Positions 42,805 through 51,529 of a stretch of 64,000 nt of DNA are shown here, one piece after another. Under the pieces are notes generated by a model. The model searched no databases and was not told the DNA's origin. It saw only the letters and a program-made list of their open reading frames with translations. The stretch is taken from positions 1,240,001 through 1,304,000 of the forward strand of contig NZ_CP009287.1 of the NCBI RefSeq assembly GCF_000758705.1, in the 5' to 3' direction. The DNA comes from Paenibacillus graminis. GTDB taxonomy: Bacteria; Bacillota; Bacilli; Paenibacillales; Paenibacillaceae. The translations under genes were made by a program, and so were the position numbers. The first letter of the stretch is position 1. Each line of letters starts with the position of its first letter.

Positions 42805-43809
42805 TTGAACTCCTACCTATTAAAACGCATCATCGTGTTGATCCCTGTGCTGATCGGGATGACAATTATCGTTTTTTCCATTATTCATGCGATACCGGGT
42901 GATCCGGCGGAGACGATTCTGGGCCAAAAGGCTACAGAGCAATCCAAGCAGGCGCTGCGGGAGCAGCTTGGACTGGACAAACCATGGCTGCAGCAGTATT
43001 TCAATTATATGGGTGATTTGCTGCAAGGAGATCTGGGAACCTCAATCCGGACCAAAACGCCGATCGCCAAAGAAATTATGCCTTATCTTGCAGCGACTCT
43101 GGAGCTTACGGCGGCCGCTATGCTGTTTGCAACGATTGTAGGTGTCAATGCGGGGATTCTGGGCGCCTGGCGGCAAAATTCATGGTTCGACTATACCGCG
43201 ATGATTATTGCACTTATTGGCGTCTCTATGCCGATCTTCTGGCTTGGGCTGATGGAGCAGCTGTTATTCGCGCTGAAGCTGCATTGGCTTCCATCCATAG
43301 GAAGGATGGACCAGCGCAATCCGGTGGAGAGCATTACCCATCTCTATGTGATTGATACGATTATTGCTGGACAGTGGGGACAGCTGTGGACGGTTATGAA
43401 GCATTTAATCCTGCCAAGTATCGCGCTCGGAACCATCCCGATGGCAATTATCGCCCGCATGACCCGTTCCAGCATGCTGGAGGTTATGAATTCCGACTAT
43501 ATCCGTACGGCAAAAGCCAAAGGCATGCCGCAATTCCTGGTCGTGTACAAACATGCGCTTAAGAACGCGCTGATTCCTGTGCTGACGGTAGTCGGCTTGC
43601 AGACAGGCGCTCTTCTCGGCGGAGCCGTGCTGACTGAGACGATCTTTGCCTGGCCGGGCGTGGGAAGATATATATTTGAAGCGATCAGTTCCCGTGACTA
43701 TCCGGTGATTCAGACGGGCATTCTGATCATTGCCTTTATTTTTGTTGTGATCAATCTAATTGTGGATCTGCTCTACGCTGCTATCGATCCGCGCATCAAT
43801 TACAAGTGA
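42805..43809 (+). CDS. Peptide ABC transporter permease, DppB-like
   Basis: A 334-residue permease with six expected helices; N-terminal YLLKRIIVLIPVLIGMTIIVFSIIHAIPGDPAE and the EAA motif region RTAKAKGMPQFLVVYKHALKNALIPVLTVVGLQ. TTG start preceded by GAAGGTGA. It forms the channel with the next gene product. Confidence 0.92.
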   Translation: MNSYLLKRIIVLIPVLIGMTIIVFSIIHAIPGDPAETILGQKATEQSKQALREQLGLDKPWLQQYFNYMGDLLQGDLGTSIRTKTPIAKEIMPYLAATLELTAAAMLFATIVGVNAGILGAWRQNSWFDYTAMIIALIGVSMPIFWLGLMEQLLFALKLHWLPSIGRMDQRNPVESITHLYVIDTIIAGQWGQLWTVMKHLILPSIALGTIPMAIIARMTRSSMLEVMNSDYIRTAKAKGMPQFLVVYKHALKNALIPVLTVVGLQTGALLGGAVLTETIFAWPGVGRYIFEAISSRDYPVIQTGILIIAFIFVVINLIVDLLYAAIDPRINYK

Positions 43810-43819
43810 GGGGAGACTT

Positions 43820-44713
43820 ATGGGACAGGCATCAATTAACGTAACGCCCCCGCATGTACCTGCCGACAAGGTTTCCGGACCCTGGCGCGATGCGTGGAAG
43901 GCCTTCCGCAAGAACAAGACGGCTATGCTCGGTTTATGTATTATCGTGTTTTTTGTACTGATCGCTCTGCTGGCGCCGCTTATTGCCCCCTATGGCTTCA
44001 AGGAGCAGGAGCTGGTCAACCGGCTGAAAGCGCCGTCTGCCGGTCATTGGTTCGGGACGGATGATCTGGGAAGAGATATGTTTACCCGCATTATGTATGG
44101 AGCGCGTATCTCACTGTGGGTCGGTTTCTTTGCCGTCATCGGATCTATTATTGCAGGCACATTTCTGGGCATCCTGGCGGGATTCTACGGCAAATGGATG
44201 GATATGCTGATTTCACGCCTGTTCGATATTCTGCTTGCTTTTCCGAGCATTCTGCTGGCGATTGCTATCGTCGCGATTCTGGGGCCATCCCTGCAGAATG
44301 CGCTGTACGCTATTGCTATTGTAAATATCCCTACGTACGGCCGGCTTGTACGGGCGAAGGTCCTCTCCCTGAAGTCGGAGGAGTACATTACGGCGGCAAG
44401 AGCGATCGGGATGACCAACACCCGTATTCTGCTTACCCATATCCTGCCGAACAGCCTGACGCCGATTATTGTGCAGGGTACACTCGGCATCGCCACGGCG
44501 ATTATTGAAGCAGCGGCACTAGGCTTCCTTGGCCTTGGGGCCCAGCCGCCAGACCCGGAATGGGGCAAGATGCTCTCCGATTCACGGCAGTTTATCCAGA
44601 AGGCTCCTTGGACAGTGGTATTCCCGGGGCTGTCCATTATGCTGACTGTCCTGGGCTTTAACCTCATGGGGGACGGCCTGCGGGATGTGCTTGATCCGCG
44701 GATGAAGAATTAA
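43820..44713 (+). CDS. Peptide ABC transporter permease, DppC-like
   Basis: A 297-residue permease with the OppC N-terminal segment (AWKAFRKNKTAMLGLCIIVFFVLIALLAPLIAPYG), GTDDLGRDMFTRIMYGARISL, and the EAA loop TAARAIGMTNTRILLTHILPNSLTPIIVQ. Start at ATG 43820 after GAGGGGA, 10 bp behind the previous stop. Last gene of a D-F-A-B-C operon closed by a terminator. Confidence 0.92.
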   Translation: MGQASINVTPPHVPADKVSGPWRDAWKAFRKNKTAMLGLCIIVFFVLIALLAPLIAPYGFKEQELVNRLKAPSAGHWFGTDDLGRDMFTRIMYGARISLWVGFFAVIGSIIAGTFLGILAGFYGKWMDMLISRLFDILLAFPSILLAIAIVAILGPSLQNALYAIAIVNIPTYGRLVRAKVLSLKSEEYITAARAIGMTNTRILLTHILPNSLTPIIVQGTLGIATAIIEAAALGFLGLGAQPPDPEWGKMLSDSRQFIQKAPWTVVFPGLSIMLTVLGFNLMGDGLRDVLDPRMKN

Positions 44714-44726
44714 GGTTGTTACCAAA

Positions 44727-44768
44727 AGTCCTGTTAGGCGTCTGTATTACGCCAAACAGGGCTTTTTT
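44727..44768 (+). terminator. Rho-independent terminator of the peptide transporter operon
   Basis: CCTGTT (44730-44735)/AACAGG (44755-44760) and an inner GGCGT/ACGCC stem, followed by TTTTTT. Confidence 0.9.
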
Positions 44769-44975
44769 ACGGGATGATAAGTCAACAAGGAGACCCTTTG
44801 CAGGTTGAGATGAGAGGCAAACGTGCTTTTGAATTTTGCGTAAGCAGGCTATGAATCGGGAGGGGTACAACAAGCTAAGTCCGTTAGGCCCATCCTCCAA
44901 TGAGTAGCCTTAAAACCCCTAGGGTGATAGCCTTTTTTCAACACAAGTTGGCGAAGAAGCAGGTGAACAACCGCT

Positions 44976-45161
44976 AGTTGGAAAAAGGGAACTTATTTCC
45001 ACTCTAAATCAACAAATGAGAAATTTAAGTGGAAAAGGGAAACTTAATTGGGCAATTTTACTCTTCCAGGAGCGAAATCTGCTGAATTAGTGATCCTTTT
45101 TCCAACTTAGGCTGCGGAGAACGGGGTGCTGGGGCCAATTAGTGATCCTTTTTCCACTTGG
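44976..45161. repeat. Repeat array, family 3, two units in each orientation
   Basis: Two units start AGTTGGAAAAAGGGA (44976) and AGTGGAAAAGGGA (45028). Two inverted units, AATTAGTGATCCTTTTTCC, start at 45085 and 45137. The step within each pair is about 52 bp. The first pair is the reverse complement of the second pair in its core, so the array can fold back on itself. No protein is encoded. The remaining sequence from 44770 to the modA promoter shows nothing else recognisable. Confidence 0.8.
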
Positions 45162-45336
45162 AATTGCCGCAGGATGCATGAAAGGTTCTATAGGCAAACG
45201 CTAAATTGAAATCCAAAACCGCTACGTTATCCGGTGAAGGGCGGCGTTGCCGTCTTGGTTTTAACTCCTGATATGAACTATACATAACTAAATATAAACA
45301 AACATAATCAAACACATAGATAAACGAAAAGAGATA

Positions 45337-45345
45337 TGCTAGAAT
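45337..45345 (+). promoter_or_regulatory. Extended -10 promoter of modAB
   Basis: TGCTAGAAT has the TG extension plus a TAGAAT -10. The -35 is poor. It lies about 40 bp before the modA start. No ModE-type palindrome was recognised. Confidence 0.4.
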
Positions 45346-45385
45346 ATCACTCAAATATACAAGATACATAATGGGAGGAATGGAA

Positions 45386-46165
45386 ATGTTCAAGAAATTA
45401 GCAGTGGTTGTAATGGCTGCACTGTTGGCGGTTGCTCTGTCGGCAATGCCAGAAAAGCAGGTGCAGGCGGCCGGCAAGACTGAGATTGTTGTGTCCGCCG
45501 CAGCGAGCCTGCAGGACAGTCTTGATAAGATTGCCGTTCTGTATGAGAAGCAGCATCCTGATATTGATCTTGTCTTCAACTACGGCGCTTCCGGCACTCT
45601 GCAGAAACAGATTGAGCAAGGCGCACCTGCTGACCTGTTCTTCTCAGCAGGTGATAAGCAAATGAAAGCTCTGGTCGATGGAGGCCTTATCTCTGACAAC
45701 AAGCAGCTATTGAGGAATCAGCTGGTGCTGGTTGTTCCTTCGAACTCCACGGCATCGATTACAGCCCTTACACAGCTTACGGATAAAGGCTTCAAAAAAG
45801 TGGCTGTCGGACAACCTGAATCGGTTCCGGCCGGCCAATATGCGCAGCAGTCATTGACAGCGAAGAAGGTATGGGATAAGCTGCAAAGCAAGCTGGTATT
45901 TGCCAAGGACGTGCGCCAGGTGCTTTCTTATGTAGAAACAGGGAATGCCGATGCCGGATTTGTCTACAAAACGGATGCCCTCACTTCGAGCAAGGTGAAG
46001 ATTAGGCTTACTGTGGGTGCCCATGTACACAAGGCGATCAATTATCCGGTCGGCATTGTGAAGGATTCCAAGCATACGGCGGAGGCCAAAGCCTTTTACA
46101 GCTACGTACAAACCAAGGCGGCGAGCGATATCTTTACAAGCTATGGATTTAAGCTTGCTGATTAA
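45386..46165 (+). CDS. modA: Molybdate ABC transporter substrate-binding protein
   Basis: A 259-residue secreted binding protein with signal peptide (KLAVVVMAALLAVALSAMPEKQVQA). Family motifs are EIVVSAAASLQDSLDKIAVLYEKQHPDI, FNYGASGTLQKQIEQGAPADLFFSAG, and YVETGNADAGFVYKTDAL. It captures molybdate or tungstate for cofactor synthesis. No lipobox cysteine is seen. ATG 45386 is chosen because GGAGG (45374-45378) is correctly spaced from it and overlaps the earlier ATG. Confidence 0.92.
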   Translation: MFKKLAVVVMAALLAVALSAMPEKQVQAAGKTEIVVSAAASLQDSLDKIAVLYEKQHPDIDLVFNYGASGTLQKQIEQGAPADLFFSAGDKQMKALVDGGLISDNKQLLRNQLVLVVPSNSTASITALTQLTDKGFKKVAVGQPESVPAGQYAQQSLTAKKVWDKLQSKLVFAKDVRQVLSYVETGNADAGFVYKTDALTSSKVKIRLTVGAHVHKAINYPVGIVKDSKHTAEAKAFYSYVQTKAASDIFTSYGFKLAD

Positions 46166-46184
46166 ATCAACGGGGTGAGCCGGG

Positions 46185-46847
46185 ATGGAGATCCATTGGA
46201 CCGATTATTTCGCCCCGGTCTGGCTTTCGGTCAAAATCTCAGTCATAACGAGCATTATTGTCTTTCTGCTGGCGACTCTGGCAGCGAGGGCAATGGCGGG
46301 GAGACGGTTCCCGGGCTACAGCCTGGTTGAAACGGTGCTGCTGCTCCCGCTGGTACTGCCGCCAACCGTGGTCGGATTTGTGCTGCTGGTGATCCTGGGC
46401 CGGCGGAGCTGGATCGGGAAGCTGTACGAGCAATTTACGGAGCATACGATCCTGTTCACCTGGGGGGCGGCAGTCATTGCTGCGGTTGTGGTTGCTTTTC
46501 CTCTCGTATACCGCACAGTGAAGGCGGGCTTTGAAGGCGTGGAGAAGGATCTGGAGGATGCAGCACGCGCACAGGGAGCCAGCGAGCTTCAGGTGCTTGC
46601 GTTTGTCACACTTCCGCTGGCTGGCCGTTCGCTGGCTGCCGGTTACGTGCTGGGATTCGCCCGCGGGCTGGGGGAGTTCGGAGCCACCATCATGGTGGCT
46701 GGGAATATCCCTGGCCGGACGCAGACTGTTCCCACCGCTATTTACGTGGCTGTCGATGGCGGCAATATGACGCTGGCCTGGCTGTGGGTGTGTTCAATTA
46801 TTGCCATCTCCGCACTCATGCTGATGTTCGTCAACCGCCGTTCCTGA
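46185..46847 (+). CDS. modB: Molybdate ABC transporter permease
   Basis: A 220-residue permease with five or six helices; LVETVLLLPLVLPPTVVGFVLLVILGRRSWIG and the EAA loop DAARAQGASELQVLAFVTLPLAGRSLAAGYVLGFARGLGEFGATIMVAGN are characteristic of ModB. It forms the membrane channel with ModA. A terminator follows directly and no ATPase gene (modC) is present in the operon. Confidence 0.93.
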   Translation: MEIHWTDYFAPVWLSVKISVITSIIVFLLATLAARAMAGRRFPGYSLVETVLLLPLVLPPTVVGFVLLVILGRRSWIGKLYEQFTEHTILFTWGAAVIAAVVVAFPLVYRTVKAGFEGVEKDLEDAARAQGASELQVLAFVTLPLAGRSLAAGYVLGFARGLGEFGATIMVAGNIPGRTQTVPTAIYVAVDGGNMTLAWLWVCSIIAISALMLMFVNRRS

Positions 46848-46884
46848 TTGTGGAGTGATTTGGGATATCCAATTATATCTAAGG

Positions 46885-46922
46885 GCAGGACCTGCGCATG
46901 CGAGCACGGGGTCCTGCTTTTT
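46885..46922 (+). terminator. Rho-independent terminator of modAB
   Basis: GCAGGACC (46885-46892) pairs with GGTCCTGC (46910-46917), followed by TTTTT. Confidence 0.9.
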
Positions 46923-47003
46923 GCTGTAAGCTTATTTTAATGAGTTCACCTGGTATGGAGGATTCTCTAATTCACTGAAGCTTAAATAAATTTGTGAATT
47001 TTC

Positions 47004-47028
47004 GAACAAAGATCCTGATGCCTTCGTA
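47004..47028 (+). promoter_or_regulatory. Possible ECF-type autopromoter
   Basis: GAAC (47004-47007), 17 bp, CGTA (47025-47028) fits the GAAC...CGT(A/C) pattern of many ECF sigma promoters, 30 bp before the sigma gene. Confidence 0.35.
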
Positions 47029-47057
47029 ATGTGGTATGAAAGGGCGGGCAGAGGAAC

Positions 47058-47627
47058 ATGATCACTGATAAGCAGCTCATCGAAGGATACAGGACGGGCA
47101 GGCGGGAAATGCTCGAATTCCTGGTGGAGAGGTACAAGGATGACTTGTACCGGTTCTGCCGCCACCTCACTCTGAATGCCCTGGAAGCGGAGGATTTATT
47201 TCAAGAGGTGTGGGTCCGGGTCATCCGCAAGCTGGATCGTTATGATCCGGAGCGGTCTTTTAAGGCATGGCTGTTTCAGGTGGCCTTGAATATGTACCGG
47301 GACAGATACCGGAAATGGAAAAGGCTCTACGCCCGGCTTGCCGAAGATAAATCCTGCCGTGCCCCCTTTTCGGAGCTCAGGGACGGGGCCCTGCTGACAG
47401 AGGAGCAGATTCTGCGGAATGAACGGTATGCCCACTTGGAAGAGGGACTCCGCAAGCTGCCGAAGCGTTATTTGGGTCCGCTGGTGCTCTATTATTATGA
47501 GGAATTCAGCTATGAAGAAATCGGAGAAATGCTGGGCATTCCTGTGGGGACGGTGAAATCAAGGCTGAATCAGAGCAAAAAACTGCTGCAAAAAGTAGTG
47601 GAGCCATGGAGGGAGGATTACCGATGA
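47058..47627 (+). CDS. ECF-family RNA polymerase sigma factor
   Basis: A 189-residue sigma-70 family protein with region 2 (LEFLVERYKDDLYRFCRHLTLNALEAEDLFQEVWVRVIRKLDRYDPERSFKAWLFQVALNMYRDRYRK) and region 4 (LRKLPKRYLGPLVLYYYEEFSYEEIGEMLGIPVGTVKSRLNQSKKLL). No extra domain. It overlaps a small membrane protein gene by 4 bp, which is the usual site of an anti-sigma factor. It probably controls its own operon and an envelope-stress set. Confidence 0.92.
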   Translation: MITDKQLIEGYRTGRREMLEFLVERYKDDLYRFCRHLTLNALEAEDLFQEVWVRVIRKLDRYDPERSFKAWLFQVALNMYRDRYRKWKRLYARLAEDKSCRAPFSELRDGALLTEEQILRNERYAHLEEGLRKLPKRYLGPLVLYYYEEFSYEEIGEMLGIPVGTVKSRLNQSKKLLQKVVEPWREDYR

Positions 47628-47944
47628 GAGAAAAGGGATGCGAAGAGAAGCAGGAGGAACTGCTGCGGGAGTATTACAGCGGACAGCTTCCGGCCCCTGC
47701 AGGACTGTATGCGGCAACCTTGCAGCGGCTCCGCAGGACAGAGGGAATGAGTAAAGGCGCTGCAGTGCTGGGTGGAATGGGGGCACTGGCTCTGCTGCTG
47801 TTGTGGGGATGTCTGCTGAGCGGACCGATACCATTGCTATGGAAACTGACACTCCTGCTCTCTTTTGGGGCAGCACCGGCTGTTGCCGCCGTGGTAGTGG
47901 TGCTGTATATGTCCGGCAGAGAAGCGGGAAGTGTCCAAAACTAA
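47624..47944 (+). CDS. Small membrane protein, possible anti-sigma factor
   Basis: A 106-residue protein. The N-terminal 45 residues are charged and helical (KQEELLREYYSGQLPAPAGLYAATLQRLRR) and two transmembrane helices follow (AAVLGGMGALALLLLWGCLL and LTLLLSFGAAPAVAAVVVVLY). The position, with an ATGA overlap with the sigma gene, and the cytoplasmic helix plus membrane anchor fit an anti-sigma factor. The zinc HxxxCxxC motif of ZAS proteins is absent. ATG 47624 follows GGGAGGATT. Confidence 0.55.
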   Translation: MREKGCEEKQEELLREYYSGQLPAPAGLYAATLQRLRRTEGMSKGAAVLGGMGALALLLLWGCLLSGPIPLLWKLTLLLSFGAAPAVAAVVVVLYMSGREAGSVQN

Positions 47945-47989
47945 AGGGAGCGTGGGGAGAGGGATGCAAAGGGGCGGAGGTGGAAGGAA

Positions 47990-48370
47990 ATGAGGAACTT
48001 CAAATATTTTGGCCTGCTGGTATTCTGGATCATTACATCCGGTATGCTGATTTTTATGGCCGTTGCAGGCTCATGGATGATTCCTTATATGGCCGATCTG
48101 TTCAGCGAGGACCCGGTCTGGTTCACTACTACAGTGGTGGCCGTGCTGCTGTTTATTGGCTTGTACGTGACTATGGGGGTGTTCATTTATAAGGACTCCT
48201 CGCGCAAAAAGATGAACACCTGGCTGTGGTTAACTGCGGTTTTCTATATTCCTAATTTTATGGGGGTTGTGCTGTATTTTTATGCCCGGCGGCAAAAGAG
48301 TCTGGCTGCAATTGAAGTGCCCGCACAAATCTGCCCGCACTGCGGACATATTATACATACTGGGGAGTGA
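47990..48370 (+). CDS. Membrane protein with C-terminal zinc ribbon
   Basis: A 126-residue protein with three membrane helices (FGLLVFWIITSGMLIFMAVAG, VWFTTTVVAVLLFIGLYVTMGVFIY, and WLWLTAVFYIPNFMGVVLYFYA) and a C-terminal half zinc ribbon C-P-H-C-G-H. Such proteins often accompany ECF operons and may transduce envelope signals. Specific function unknown. Confidence 0.65.
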   Translation: MRNFKYFGLLVFWIITSGMLIFMAVAGSWMIPYMADLFSEDPVWFTTTVVAVLLFIGLYVTMGVFIYKDSSRKKMNTWLWLTAVFYIPNFMGVVLYFYARRQKSLAAIEVPAQICPHCGHIIHTGE

Positions 48371-48376
48371 ACGGGA

Positions 48377-48778
48377 ATGAACACAAAAGGACAAGGGCGC
48401 AGGCTGCTTTTGCTGGCACTGATAGGGACCTTGCTGCTTGCGGGCTGCGAAAAACAGCTGATGTATGCAGGCAGCAATACGCCGCACCAAATCAAAGCTT
48501 CTTACCGGCTGTTATCCGGCAAAGAAAAGAAAACGCTGAAGCTGAAGGAAGGGGACACGGTTTTTTTGAGCTATGCCTCCAAGGTAGAGAAAGGCGAGCT
48601 GTCGATGAAGCTGTATGATCCTGACCACAAGCTGTTCAAGGAACTGGAGACGAACAAGGAAGGCGAGGAAGAATTGAAGATACAACAATCCGGCTCCTAC
48701 AAGCTGGAGATCGTAGGAACCGACACAAGGGGGAGCTTCAAAGTCAGTTATAAAATCAAAAAAGAGGTCTCCGAATAA
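48377..48778 (+). CDS. Small lipoprotein of the ECF operon
   Basis: A 133-residue predicted lipoprotein with lipobox LLAGC (C24). The mature part is beta-rich and lysine-rich (LKLKEGDTVFLSYASKVEKGEL ... SGSYKLEIVGTDTRGSFKVSYKI), like an immunoglobulin-type or C2-like sandwich. It begins 6 bp after the previous stop. Probably the output or sensor protein of the ECF system. Family not recognised. Confidence 0.65.
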   Translation: MNTKGQGRRLLLLALIGTLLLAGCEKQLMYAGSNTPHQIKASYRLLSGKEKKTLKLKEGDTVFLSYASKVEKGELSMKLYDPDHKLFKELETNKEGEEELKIQQSGSYKLEIVGTDTRGSFKVSYKIKKEVSE

Positions 48779-48822
48779 GCAGGAGAAAAAGGCGCAGGAA
48801 GAGGCTTAGGTCACGTTAAGAT

Positions 48823-49818
48823 TCAGGTCTCATAGATGACCGCGCCAGTCTCACTAAGGTCATAGCCGTGAATGGAGCTGAGCTCATTCTTAAAGGCTGC
48901 TGAGCGCAAAATATCGAGAACTGTCCTGATCAGGGTTTCGTGCCCCGGTTTCTTAAGCATCACCAGATCGTACCGTTCCTGTATGAGCGGGATGAAATCA
49001 ATGCCGTCAATAATCTTGGCGGCTTTTTCTGTGCCGATGCCCACATCGGCTTCACCCCGGGCCACTCTGCCGGCTATGGCAAAGTGGCTGTTCTCTTCGA
49101 TAGCATACCCGCTGATGTGTGAGGAAGGAATGCCATGCAGGCGCAGCTGCTCGTCGAGCAGTACCCGTGCGCCCGCCCCGCGTTCGCGGTTGATGATCCG
49201 GATTCCGTTCTGCTTCAGATCGGACCAGCCTCGGATTCCCTGAGGATTGCCCTTCTGTACATAGAAACCTGCACTACGCGTCAGCATATGCACTACGATA
49301 TAAGAAAAGCCAACCAGCAGTCTGCGGATATAGGGCAGGTTGTACTCCCCGCTGTCCCCGTCCAGCAGATGGGTGCTGACAATGTCAGATTCCCCGTGGT
49401 ACATCGCGATCAGGCTGTCCAGACTTCCGGCATACGACCGCAGCGGACGGAAGGAAGTTTCACTTCGCTCCAGATGTGTAGCCAGTAAATCCAGCGACAT
49501 ATCCTGGCCGGTTATTACCACATTATCGGTGGCGGCTTTGCCGGGTTGTACCGGCAGCTGCGTATGCTGCAGCTGCGGGGCGGATGAGGGGGTGAACAGG
49601 GGAGTTTCCGCTTGCGCCGGGACTGGCGGGATACTCCCGGAGATGCCGCTGCGCGAATGCTGCTTGTACGCCTCCAGATCGGAAAGATCCACGCGCATCT
49701 GCTTGCCGACCCGGTAGGAGGGCAGCTCGCCTTTTTTGATCAGATCATATACCTTAAGTTTGGATATTTTTAATAACCGGGCGATTTCTTCGGTCGTATA
49801 GGAAGTGTTCTCGGACAT
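48823..49818 (-). CDS. Excisionase-type HTH regulator with molybdate-binding-protein-like domain (YvgK-like)
   Basis: A 331-residue protein. The N-terminal excisionase/MerR-like helix-turn-helix (SYTTEEIARLLKISKLKVYDLIKKGELPSYRVGKQMRVDLSDLEAYKQ) is followed by a linker and a C-terminal periplasmic-binding-protein-like domain (about 110-325; NVVITGQDMSLDLLATHLE, INRERGAGARVLLDEQL, GEADVGIGTEKAAKI). B. subtilis YvgK has this layout beside the molybdate genes yvgL/yvgM, so this is likely the molybdate-responsive regulator of modAB or of cofactor genes. ATG 49818 follows AGGAGG. The ligand domain has no signal peptide and is cytoplasmic. Confidence 0.82.
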   Translation of the reverse strand: MSENTSYTTEEIARLLKISKLKVYDLIKKGELPSYRVGKQMRVDLSDLEAYKQHSRSGISGSIPPVPAQAETPLFTPSSAPQLQHTQLPVQPGKAATDNVVITGQDMSLDLLATHLERSETSFRPLRSYAGSLDSLIAMYHGESDIVSTHLLDGDSGEYNLPYIRRLLVGFSYIVVHMLTRSAGFYVQKGNPQGIRGWSDLKQNGIRIINRERGAGARVLLDEQLRLHGIPSSHISGYAIEENSHFAIAGRVARGEADVGIGTEKAAKIIDGIDFIPLIQERYDLVMLKKPGHETLIRTVLDILRSAAFKNELSSIHGYDLSETGAVIYET

Positions 49819-49917
49819 GGTAAAGCCTCCTAAAGAATGAACTGCGGCAGATCTCAAAATAACGCTACGATAGCTCAAGACTAACCTATTTTAAGATGCT
49901 GCGCAATTAAAGAACTC

Positions 49918-49965
49918 GGGAGACAGAGCGGGAGAGCGCTTTAGAAAGCGGGGGGTCTCCTGTTT
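49918..49965. other. Long hairpin between divergent genes, role uncertain
   Basis: GGAGAC (49919-49924) pairs with GTCTCC (49955-49960) around an inner CGCTTT-AG-AAAGCG stem (49937-49950), followed on + by TGTTTTT. It looks like a terminator but no + strand gene ends here; it could stop antisense or read-through transcription or lie in an untranslated leader. Confidence 0.5.
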
Positions 49966-50010
49966 TTGGCCTGCTGTGCACCGGGAGCCCGATCCATTCA
50001 GAAACGGTGA

Positions 50011-50039
50011 GTGAAAGTTCCGGGAAAAATGACTATAAT
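50011..50039 (+). promoter_or_regulatory. Promoter of the dGTPase-like gene
   Basis: -10 TATAAT (50034-50039) is perfect; a weak -35 GTGAAA lies 17 bp upstream. Confidence 0.45.
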
Positions 50040-50077
50040 GAAGTACTAAATACAGATCAAGGATAGGGGCAGCGGAT

Positions 50078-51487
50078 ATGACACTAATTGAAAAAAGAGA
50101 ACACCGGCAATATCCGGAGATCACCCGTCTGGAAACCTCTAGAGCCGCATATGAACGCGATTATTCGCGTCTGATCCATTCGCCGACCTTCCGCCGGCTG
50201 CAAGGCAAATCCCAGGTGTTCGGCGCAGGCACCGGGGATTATTACCGGACGCGTCTGACCCACTCGCTGGAAGTGGCGCAGATTGCCCGTGAAGCGGCCA
50301 AAAGCCTGCTGCGCGCCTACCCGGAAGTTGAAACGGGACAAGCGGAGAATCCGGGGCTGGTCATTGATCCGGAGGTGGTGGAATGTGCAGCGATCGCCCA
50401 TGACTTCGGCCACCCGCCGTTCGGCCACAAGGGAGAAGAGGTGCTGGACAGCATTTTGGAGCAGCTTGTGGTGAAGAAGACGGCGGAGGCGGTGCGGAAG
50501 TCCGGCGCAGGCCCGGTGCAGCAGCAGACGATCCGCGAGAATATGAGGCGGAAGTATGAGCATTTTGAAGGCAATGCCCACAATTTCCGGCTGATCATGT
50601 TCCTGGAGAAACGCGAGAATATCGACGGGCTGAACCTCTCGGATGCGGTGCTGCTGGGCATTAATAAGTATCCGTTTCCCGGGACGGTATTGAAAAAGGG
50701 GATGTATCTGCACGAATGGAACTACGTTTCAGCCATCCGCAGCCAGTGGGGGATTCCGGACGGGAAGAAAACGCTGGAAGCCCAGCTGATGGATCTCTGC
50801 GATGATATCGCGTATTCCGCGCATGATCTGGAGGATGGGATTAAGGCCGGCAAAATCGAGGTGCATGAGCACTTCATGCATGATGCGTATATCCAGCGGC
50901 TGATCGTAGAGAAGATTACTACCCTGGAGGATGCCTTCTGGACCGGCTGGAAGGAAGCCGACATACACATCAAGGTTGAAGAGGTGCTGAGCTCCTTCCT
51001 GCGCGTATGGATGGAGAAGATGCCCACCTGCGAGAACGACTATTCCCGCACCCGCCGGGAGGTTAAGGCTTATTGGGTCAGCACCTTTGTGGCCAGCCTC
51101 GGTGTCATTGAGGACGGGAACTGGAAGAAAGTTACCTTCATTAAAGACGGTCAGGAAGATGAGGATATGCTGCGGACGGTCAGTGTGCTCAAAAGCTTCG
51201 CCTGGGTCACGATGATCCGTGATTTGCGGGTGCAGCGGCTGCAGAAACGCAGTGAGTGGATTCTGCGCCGTTTGTGGGAGGCGTTCCTGGACCCGGAAAC
51301 CTCGCGGGCCATTATTCCCAGCGATTGGCTGCAGCGCTTTGAGAAGGATCAGCGGCAGGTCAAGCCGATCTGGACATGGGAGCATATGGTGATTGATTAT
51401 ATCGCCGGGATGACGGATGCTTTTGCCGAGAAAATTTACAATGAGCTGTACGGCCTGAAGGTCGGCTCAATATATGATTTGGATTAG
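50078..51487 (+). CDS. dgt: dGTPase-like HD-domain triphosphohydrolase
   Basis: A 469-residue enzyme expected to hydrolyse dGTP (or dNTPs) to nucleoside and triphosphate. The HD metal site is visible: RRLQGKSQVFGAGTGDYYRTRLTHSLEVAQIAREA (first His) and CAAIAHDFGHPPFGHKGEEVLD (HD pair), with a later DICDDIAYSAHDLEDG-like segment (here DLCDDIAYSAHDLEDGIK). Length and motif order match the Dgt family type found in Gram-positives. Monocistronic with its own promoter and terminator. Confidence 0.92.
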   Translation: MTLIEKREHRQYPEITRLETSRAAYERDYSRLIHSPTFRRLQGKSQVFGAGTGDYYRTRLTHSLEVAQIAREAAKSLLRAYPEVETGQAENPGLVIDPEVVECAAIAHDFGHPPFGHKGEEVLDSILEQLVVKKTAEAVRKSGAGPVQQQTIRENMRRKYEHFEGNAHNFRLIMFLEKRENIDGLNLSDAVLLGINKYPFPGTVLKKGMYLHEWNYVSAIRSQWGIPDGKKTLEAQLMDLCDDIAYSAHDLEDGIKAGKIEVHEHFMHDAYIQRLIVEKITTLEDAFWTGWKEADIHIKVEEVLSSFLRVWMEKMPTCENDYSRTRREVKAYWVSTFVASLGVIEDGNWKKVTFIKDGQEDEDMLRTVSVLKSFAWVTMIRDLRVQRLQKRSEWILRRLWEAFLDPETSRAIIPSDWLQRFEKDQRQVKPIWTWEHMVIDYIAGMTDAFAEKIYNELYGLKVGSIYDLD

Positions 51488-51501
51488 AAGGATTATCGTA
51501 A

Positions 51502-51529
51502 GCCGCACCTGGAAGGGGGCGGTTTTTTT
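51502..51529 (+). terminator. Rho-independent terminator
   Basis: CCGC-acc and GGG-GGCGG pair with one mismatch and seven T residues follow. Confidence 0.8.

Noticed and set aside
44976..45161. An insertion-sequence remnant
   Set aside because: No transposase fragment or target duplication is visible; the unit periodicity fits a short repeat array.
49918..49965. A molybdenum-cofactor riboswitch upstream of the YvgK-like gene
   Set aside because: The hairpin is simple and lacks the multi-stem conserved core of that class.
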